NCBI GenBank assembly: GCA_963555705.1
Contig: OY743171.1
Coordinates: 19,219,352-19,283,351 of the forward strand
Source of the DNA: Ligustrum vulgare
Lineage: Eukaryota; Streptophyta; Magnoliopsida; Lamiales; Oleaceae
Direction: 5' to 3'
DNA: 64,000 bases
In this document: positions 58,601 to 64,000 of the stretch, in pieces
Layout: each line of letters begins with the position of its first letter
Position numbering within the stretch: the stretch's first letter is position 1
Made by a program: the position numbers and the translations under genes
The notes under the pieces: model-generated
Seen by the model: the letters and a program-made list of their open reading frames with translations, nothing else
What the model was told of the DNA's origin: nothing
Databases searched by the model: none

Positions 58601-59043
58601 ACGTCACACGGTTGATCATTACCGAGATAGACTCTACCAAAATCACCCCGCGTATAGTTTACAAAAAACTCCTTGTTTGAGGTAGCATGAAAAGATGCTC
58701 CGGAATCAATCACCCAGTATTCCGTTTTTCTCTCCAAAGAGCATATCAAAGCATCGTCCGCTTCCTCTTCCACAATATTGACTTCTGTCCTGTCCTCCTT
58801 TTCTTTTGGAGGTGTTGGACACTGGTTTTTGTAATGATCGGTCTTGCCACACTTCCAACATTCCACAACCTTTGTCTTGTTGGAATTGTTTGGATTTCTG
58901 GACCTCGATCTGCCACTTCTGAATTTGCCGTTACCCCGCCCATTTCCTCTGTTGGAACTCCTGCCTCTGCTTTCCACGTTCAACGCCGATCCTGAAGTTG
59001 AGACACCTTCTGACTGTCGTCTGATCTCCTCCGTTAAGATCAT
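55687..59043 (-). CDS. Copia polyprotein after the TAG: zinc knuckle, protease, integrase, RT, RNase H
   Basis: A 1,118-codon open frame. Zinc knuckle CWKCGKTDHYKNQC (residues 62-75). Protease WVIDSGASFHAT (Asp113). GAG-pre-integrase LWHQRLGHMSQKGLKYM with C-X2-C in LCESCIFGK. The integrase core has HTDVWGP, SDNGGEY and NGVAERMNR in exact DD35E spacing. RT has [45 protein letters not shown] and catalytic LLYVDDMLVAG. RNase H has GFVDADFAGEVDRRRSTTGY, ALSTTEAEYVAVTEASKEMI and HSRTKHIGLRYHFIRSLLED. All catalytic residues are present and no stop or frameshift is seen to 55,687. The first Met listed is internal: the phase continues upstream, through the TAG, into gag. It would copy and integrate the element. 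Expression depends on read-through or an internal start. Confidence 0.95.
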   Translation of the reverse strand: MILTEEIRRQSEGVSTSGSALNVESRGRSSNRGNGRGNGKFRSGRSRSRNPNNSNKTKVVECWKCGKTDHYKNQCPTPPKEKEDRTEVNIVEEEADDALICSLERKTEYWVIDSGASFHATSNKEFFVNYTRGDFGRVYLGNDQPCDVVGKGDVQIKINGSVWKLKDVRHIPELRKNLIFVKQLSGEGHVTTFSGDNWKITKGAMIIARGKDTGTLYTTTDACVTIAVAESKEGPNLWHQRLGHMSQKGLKYMHAKGKLPELQSTDIDLCESCIFGKQTRVSFNTSGRTRKQEKLELVHTDVWGPTAVSSIGGKSYFVTFIDDHSRKVWVYFLRHKSEVFDVFKKWKAMVENETGLRVKKLRSDNGGEYTDMAFKKFCYQNGIKMERTLPGTPQQNGVAERMNRTLTERARSMRLHAGLPKQFWAEAVNTAVYLINRGPSVPLEYRIPEEVWSRKEIKLSHLKVFGCVAYAHISDQARGKLDPKSLKCTFIGYGGDEFGYRLWDDQNRKVIRSRDVIFNEKVMYKDRNAVQSDDTVHDDPTYVELDAPESSMSQQTEEDLQLQEPVLETDASQSPVPVLRRSTRPHVPNRKYMSYMLLTDAGEPECYHEACQVGDSGKWELAMKDEIKSLISNQTWELAELPTGKRALHNKWVYRIKEEHDGSKRYKARLVVKGFQQKEGIDYTEIFSPVVKLTTIRSVLSIVAAEGLHLEQLDVKTAFLHGDLEEEIYMQQPEGFSVKGKEKLVCKLKKSLYGLKQAPRQWYKKFDGFMQKNGYFKCNADHCCYFRRFESSYIILLLYVDDMLVAGSDMDEIKKLKMQLSAEFEMKDLGAAKQILGMRIFRDKQKGILQLSQAKYISQVLQRFNMCSAKAVSTPLANHFRLSSDQSPKTEDEINFMAKIPYASAIGSLMYAMVCTRPDIAHAVGVVSRFMANPGKQHWEAVKWILRYLRGTTDRCLCFGRGEVALQGFVDADFAGEVDRRRSTTGYVFTVGTTAVSWISQIQKIVALSTTEAEYVAVTEASKEMIWLQGLLAELGFSQEKNVLHSDSQSAIHLAKNSAFHSRTKHIGLRYHFIRSLLEDEVLTLEKIQGSKNPADMMTKTVTKEKLELCSASIGLLK

Positions 59044-59064
59044 GCTTACGACATCATCGAACTT

Positions 59065-59583
59065 CTATTTTGACTTTCCGGCAGAGCCACTAATTGCTGT
59101 GACTGTACCATTCCAGCTGTCTGGCAACTGCCCAAGAATTAACAGAGCTCGAACTTCATCACTAAAAGTGATTTCGACTGTGTTTAGCTGGTCCGTCACT
59201 TCATTGAATTCATTTAGGTGCTCCCCAAATCTTCCGCCTTCGGCCATCTTCATATTGAACAGCTTTTTAATTAAGTGGACTTTATTTGCTGCAGATGGCT
59301 GTTCGTACATGCTAGAAAGGGCTGCCATGAGAGACTCTGTCGTCTTCTCATTTTTTATGTTGAAGGCCACTGACTTTGACAACGTCAGCCTGATTGTGCC
59401 GAGTGCTTTTCGATCAAGCAACTCCCAATCCCCCTGGCTTATATCTTCTGGCTTTTCTTTTAGTGGCTTGTATAGATCCTTCTGGTACAGATAGTCCTCC
59501 ATTTGCATTTTCCAAAATCCAAAATTTGAACCATCAAATTTGTCAATTTTGGATATTTTCTCATCTGTCGACATTGCTCCCAC
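59065..59583 (-). CDS. Copia gag, UBN2-type capsid domain, ended by in-frame TAG
   Basis: 172 codons from MGAMSTDEKISKIDKF, with FGFWKMQMEDYLYQKDLYKP, WELLDRKALGTIRLTLSKSV, TTESLMAALSSMYEQPSAAN and LILGQLPDSWNGTV, the UBN2/gag domain of Copia capsids. It terminates at TAG (59,065-59,067) after GSAGKSK. The next codons (KFDDVVSMILTEEIRR) continue the same protein in phase, matching the usual Copia gag. One substitution (for example TTG or AAG to TAG) would explain the stop. The truncated gag lacks the zinc knuckle. Confidence 0.93.
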   Translation of the reverse strand: MGAMSTDEKISKIDKFDGSNFGFWKMQMEDYLYQKDLYKPLKEKPEDISQGDWELLDRKALGTIRLTLSKSVAFNIKNEKTTESLMAALSSMYEQPSAANKVHLIKKLFNMKMAEGGRFGEHLNEFNEVTDQLNTVEITFSDEVRALLILGQLPDSWNGTVTAISGSAGKSK

Positions 59584-59682
59584 TCGATCACAAAACAGTC
59601 TAAAGAAATCTTTTCTGATGTGGAAGATCAGTCAAAGCTGCAACCACAGAGCATACTAAGAATTTCAAAAGATTTTAATGAG

Positions 59683-59699
59683 CCAAAGCTCTGATACCA
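59683..59699 (-). other. Primer-binding site, initiator tRNA-Met
   Basis: TGGTATCAGAGCTTTGG on the minus strand, two bases from the 5' LTR. Confidence 0.95.
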
Positions 59700-59701
59700 A
59701 T

Positions 59702-60121
59702 TGTTGGGAATTAGGACGCAACTAATCCCGCCCAGGATCGATGTGACGCAAATAAATTGGACTGAGAAAATATAAATACGCAAAAATAAAATGCAAATAC
59801 GAAACACAAAGATTTACGTGGTTCAGCAATTTGCCTACGTCCACGGACCCACACCAATATATTTCACTAACTCGAAAAATGAGGAGTACAAAAATACTAC
59901 ACTGTATTTTTATCTGCCTATGCAAAGGCTATTCTCTCCAACTCACTTTTCTCCCTATTTTGTGAAATGCCTCTCTTGTGTTGCTCTTTACACAAGATCA
60001 CTCTTTGTTGTGGTGGTGTATTACAAGTGAATTTTAGCCTTCTATTTATAGGCAAAATTCACAAGCATGCATGACAAATTTTCAACAAAATTAGGCCACA
60101 TTTTAGCCCCATTTTTCAACA
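59702..60121 (-). repeat. Copia 5' LTR (420 bp)
   Basis: Same sequence as the 3' LTR with one difference. On the minus strand TATAAATAG (about 60,045) is a likely TATA box. Confidence 0.95.
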
Positions 60122-60126
60122 CTTTG

Positions 60127-60814
60127 GGTCTTCTTTCTAGTATATCGCACAGAAAGGAGGATCGTACAAGTACAGACGGGCTGATTCGCGTTGGTTTTTT
60201 GGACAATACACGTCGATTGTAAAAGCAATGCATTTGATGTCGACGTGTAAAATCTGGACAATAATATTTTGGCCTATGGAAGTAGGGAAACATATGTACG
60301 TAGTTTATTAGGCTGCACACATCCAGTAGGGTTAACCTCCTACTGGATTAACTTAAGAAACCTAAATAAAAAAAATAAAAATCAAATTAGACAACTAAAA
60401 GAACAATAATTTTAATATAGCAGATAAATATATTTTCTTGAAAACAGTGTATAATTTAAAAAATTCTAACTGATTACCATATTTAAAACTAAGAGTGTGT
60501 TTGATATTGTTTAAAGAAAGTTTTTTGAAATAAATAGAGATTTTTTGGGAAATGGATGGTTGAAATTAGAAAAAAGAGAATTTAATGTAAACCAAAAAAC
60601 GGCTAAAAATTTTTGTAATGATAATTCTGAAACAACATTCTTGATAGTTCAAAATGTTACATATGTTCCGTTTCCTTTCTTGATTCATTTTAGCTTCACA
60701 AATCTTGATTTGACAATCTCTAAACCACCAAAAGACTATCTTTGCAAGTTTCTTCCTAATATGTGCCTTCAAAGGTTATATACATTGAGTTCCAAATCTA
60801 TATATAGAGATAGC
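60127..60814 (+). repeat. Host segment A', right part
   Basis: Resumes the match to segment A (5,385-5,960) from TATATCGCACAGAAAGGAGG to TATATATAGAGATAGCTG. It contains a 111-base insertion at 60,493. Confidence 0.85.
60493..60603. mobile_element. Small 111-bp insertion with TAA duplicate
   Basis: Absent from the equivalent site in segment A (AAAACTAAAAATTTTTG, about 5,735). It starts GAGTGTGTTTGATATTG and ends ACCAAAAAACGGC, bordered by (C)TAA. A 3-bp TAA duplicate and a GTGTTTGGT-like end suggest a Harbinger/Tourist MITE, but the terminal inverted repeats are weak. Confidence 0.5.
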
Positions 60815-63800
60815 TGTAGCGCCCCGAGTTCCGTATACCCGATTCACTACGTCATTTTCTGTCTAAATTTTTCGAATAATATTTTTGCGGAAGAAATAAT
60901 TGAAATTCATTTTTGGCAACATTAAATAAACTGTAATGGCCGCTAAAATTGAAAACATTTATGAAACCATTTGAAATAGTAAATCGAACCATTAATATTG
61001 TAAAGAAATTGCCAATATCATAATTTCTCAAATAAATGAACTTCTCTAAATTATTCGATTGTTTGGAAAATACGGAAATCATTAACGTCAAACTTTCAAC
61101 CGTTCAACGATTATTGCCACCATCATTCATCGCTCGCCACCGTCTCCGAAATCTGCAAAACTGTTAAAAAGTAGGGTGAGTATTTCATGGGGGAAATACT
61201 CAGTAGACTCATCGCAAATTAATTTAATTTATAAGATGATTAAACACATAAATCCCGGCTCTTTATAAAACGGGCATTGATAGAGCTTCTTTATAAAACT
61301 GCTCTTGATAAAACTCATATTGTGCATTACAGCACGGGACATATTTTACAAATCATAGGCTCTTTGAAAATAGCTCTTTGAAAACAGCTCTTTGAAAACC
61401 ATATACTTATAAAAACATTTTAATTATGTCAAGCATAATTTCTTTTGAAAGCATAACATAAGATAGGATTTAAATCCTCATAAACATAAATAGACACAAG
61501 AACTTTACCGAACTTAGGTGGCAAGAATTCTTATGCAGTAAAATCATAATAACAGTAAGTTTTCATCATAACATAGGATAATATCGAAATCCTCGTAAAC
61601 ATAAGAATTTTACCGAACTTAGGTGGCAAGAATTCTTATGTAGTAAGTATACCAAGCATAATTTTCTGAAATTCATAGGGATCAATTGCATCATAACATA
61701 AGATAGGATCGAAATCCTCATAAACATATGCGACAGGAATTTTACCGAACTTAGGTGGTAAATCCTCATAAACATATGGAAAGATAGGAATTTTACCGAA
61801 CTTCGTGGCAAATCCTCATAAACATAGGAGACACAAGAATGTTACCGAACTTAGGTGGCAAGAATTCTTATGTGTAGCGCTACTAAAACTCCGGTCCCCT
61901 TAACATATCATAACTTATCATATGGGACCCAAAACAATCTTGGTAGATTGATTTCATAGCAATGATCCAAAAAAACATTTTCGTGAAGCATAGGGTATAC
62001 TTACTTTTCGTAAAAACATAAAGTATATTTTCTTTTCATAAGAACATACTTACTTTTCATAACAACATAAGGTATATTTACCTTTCATAAAAACATACTT
62101 GTTTTTCTTAAAAATTGACTTTCACAAGTCACATGACATTCATATGAAATCATAATTTAAATCAATTAATAAGTGCGAGTCTACCTCAAATCCGACGAGT
62201 GCAAAGTTGAGCGGGAATGACTTCAATTTCTTTAAATTCTCCGTACGCTTCGTCTTAGCCAATAAGTCACTTTAGTATATCGAATATATAGTTCAAAATG
62301 ATAAATTATAATTTGAGGACTAAAATTGATATTTTGAAAGTTGAGGGATTAAAATGAATACTTTTGATAGTTGAGGGACTAAAATAGATATTTTGAAAGT
62401 TGAGAGATTAAAATGAATACTTTTGAAAGTTGAGCTTAAAATCAAATAAAGTAAATCAGCAGGGACTGAATTGATCAGAATTTTAAAATGAAAGGGCTGA
62501 TTAAAATCATTTAAAACTTAAGGGCTGAAATTGATGATTTTAAAACTAAAAGGACTGAATGGAAACAAATTAAAATGTCAGGGACTGATTTGCAAATTCT
62601 GGAAATTAATATAATATCCTGTTTTCTTTCACTTTCCCCATTTCGTTCGAGAGAGAGACAGAGGGGAGGAGGGACGCGAGGGCTACGATTCATATCTGCC
62701 GGTGCTTCTTCTCCGGCGCAACGCCAACACAGGGCGCGGCGAACGGCGCTAAGGCTGGGGGTTGAAGATTAAGGTTTCAGTGCGAGTTGGGTGTGAGAAA
62801 CTGAGACTAAATCGCGATTGAAGGTAGCGATTGCCGGTGTAAATCCGGTCAAAACAGTCGGCGGTCGAGGTAGGTTATGAGCTTTAACTTAGTTCTTTGG
62901 TTTTGAGTTGATTTTGGGTTTGATTTGTTGGGGATTAAAGGCTGTGGTGAATTTGATCTGAATGATGCAGTGGCGGATTGATATAGGTTCATTGGTGGTG
63001 ATGATGATTTGGTTTCTGCAACTGATCTGGGGTTCATATGCGAGGTAGGGCAGTGGGTGAGCAATCGGTGATGATTCTGACTGCAAGGGATTGATGCAAA
63101 TTGGTTTGTTTCATTCATGGCTATGGTTGAAGATGATGGAGTTGCTGACGGTTTGAATTGGTAGTGATGAAAATGGTAGTGCAGTGACTCTGTGAATTGG
63201 AAGTCATGGAGGTGGCTGATCCGTAGTGATTACAGTGGAGTAGGTGGCCGGTGATGCTGGTTGCGGTCAGCCGGTAATACAAACTGGCCGTGGTTGTGAC
63301 TGTCAATTACTTTGGTGATTTGAAGGTGGCGGTTTGAGTTGATTGTGGAACTTCTCCAGGTTGGGCAGCAGTAGTGATTTGATGATGGAGATGATGAAAG
63401 TATGTAGATGATGGAGACTTGTTGTTGGATTGGCAATAGGTAATGGCTTTGCAATGGTGAGGTTGGCCCGTGATTGAGGTTCTGCAGTGTACTGATGGTT
63501 GTGTGAGGGATATTGTAGTTGAGGCAGCATAATGCAGTTTGGTGATGGTTTGATCGATGATGGAAAAGTGAAGGTGGGATGAAGATATCTTTAAAGGGAA
63601 AAAGAAAGAAAAGAAAATAATTAGTGGGAATAATTGAGTGGAATATGGGTTGGTGATGATAATGATGATGCTTGTTGATGGTTGTATAATGTGGTATGAG
63701 TGAGATGATTGTGTGAGGTTGGCTGCGTGAGGGTGGGGATTATGGTGATGATGGTCTTGAATGGAGGTGATGGTATAATGATGAAATAGTGGGTTCTTTG

Positions 63801-64000
63801 TTAGGTGTAGTGAGTTGGAATGAGGTGGAAAGAAAATGGTGTTGGGACAAAATGATGAATTTGATGTAAAGATGAAAACGTGGATGAAATTAGGTGGATA
63901 TAGATTATGATTAATTTAGGATAATTAACTAAAAATTAGACTAATTTCGATTAGGAAAAGTATTTAAAACTGATATATTTTGGACTGAAAATAAATTTGA
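60815..64000 (-). repeat. Long Gypsy LTR (Tekay-like) in minus orientation, running off the window
   Basis: Starts TGTAGCGCCCCGAG, the inverse of an LTR end ...CTCGGGGCGCTACA, at the point where segment A continues uninterrupted (5,950). It holds tandem units with TTTTACCGAACTTAGGTGG and CCTCATAAACATA (61.50-61.86 kb), then GTTGAGGGACTAAAAT units (62.33-62.60 kb). These are the inverse of the AGTCCCTATTTTG-type units of the LTRs at 35-38 kb. A GAGAGAGAC-rich promoter-proximal block and a GC-rich leader-like stretch (62.64-62.88 kb) follow. The GT-rich remainder has no coding. The far end lies beyond 64,000. Confidence 0.6.

Larger units (their letters stand above)
55176..60121 (-). mobile_element. 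Young, nearly intact Ty1/Copia element (TNT1/Tork-like), TSD CTTTG
   Basis: Complete structure: 420-base LTRs (55,176-55,595; 59,702-60,121) that I find to differ at one position, CTTTG on both sides (55,171-55,175; 60,122-60,126), initiator-Met primer site and polypurine tract. Gag and pol form one phase interrupted by a single TAG. Segment A gives the empty site (GCCTTTCTGTCTTATTTC at about 5,370). It is by far the youngest layer in the window. Confidence 0.96.

Noticed and set aside
58844..59494. 216-codon plus-strand open frame
   Set aside because: Antisense to the intact Copia gag-pol frame, which has clear domains. This frame has none.
29043..59699. TGGTATCAGAGC sequences resembling tRNA
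   Set aside because: They are primer-binding sites complementary to the tRNA 3' end. No tRNA cloverleaf is encoded nearby.
1..64000. Search for an endogenous pararetrovirus, a bacterial-type defence cluster or a plastid/mitochondrial insertion
   Set aside because: All RT sequences have Copia or Gypsy domain order and LTRs, and no organelle gene or prokaryotic operon signal was seen.

Overview
This is an AT-rich stretch of plant nuclear DNA, almost certainly from a eudicot. The evidence is plant-type Ty1/Copia and Ty3/Gypsy elements primed by initiator tRNA-Met or tRNA-Asp, a Stowaway MITE, a CACTA end, a long-TIR Mutator-like element and a plant F-box/FBD pseudogene. The sequence does not allow a species to be named. 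I see no intact host gene. Host-gene traces are one isolated HEAT-repeat exon (about 1.3-1.46 kb) and a broken F-box/FBD gene (about 9.4-10.3 kb).

Layout. 0-10.8 kb is old non-coding DNA with a CACTA terminus (ends 2665), a probable solo LTR, a Stowaway MITE and two diverged host segments, here called A (4.56-6.0 kb) and B (8.2-9.4 kb). 10.87-15.36 kb is bounded by inverted repeats of about 0.5 kb rich in TGTGACC motifs and looks like a Mutator-like element. 15.9-18.97 kb is a decayed Gypsy relic (+). It is joined head-on to a decayed Copia relic (-, 18.98-21.98 kb).

22.58-38.86 kb is one Gypsy insertion flanked by TTGTA. It has three roughly 2-kb LTRs and almost no interior. Its middle LTR is split by a second Gypsy element (24.93-35.07 kb, CRM/Reina-like) that also has three LTRs. 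38.96-39.45 kb is a probable 5' LTR of the Copia relic, displaced 17 kb by this nest.

From 39.46 kb a second copy of segment B (B') begins. It is split by an older Copia element (39.59-53.24 kb, TSD GTCAT), itself split by a tRNA-Asp-primed Gypsy element (about 41.57-50.75 kb) that has gag and protease but no reverse transcriptase. A second copy of segment A (A', 54.35-60.81 kb) follows. It is split by a very young, nearly intact Copia element (55,176-60,121, TSD CTTTG) whose LTRs differ at one base and whose gag carries one in-frame TAG. 60.8 kb to the window end is a long Gypsy LTR in minus orientation that runs off the edge.

The window therefore holds at least six layers of transposition. 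A and B serve as empty-site references for insertions in A' and B'. The most notable pattern is that three independent Gypsy insertions have extra LTRs or extra partial interiors, meaning tandem or recombined forms. I found no new enzymatic or defence system.
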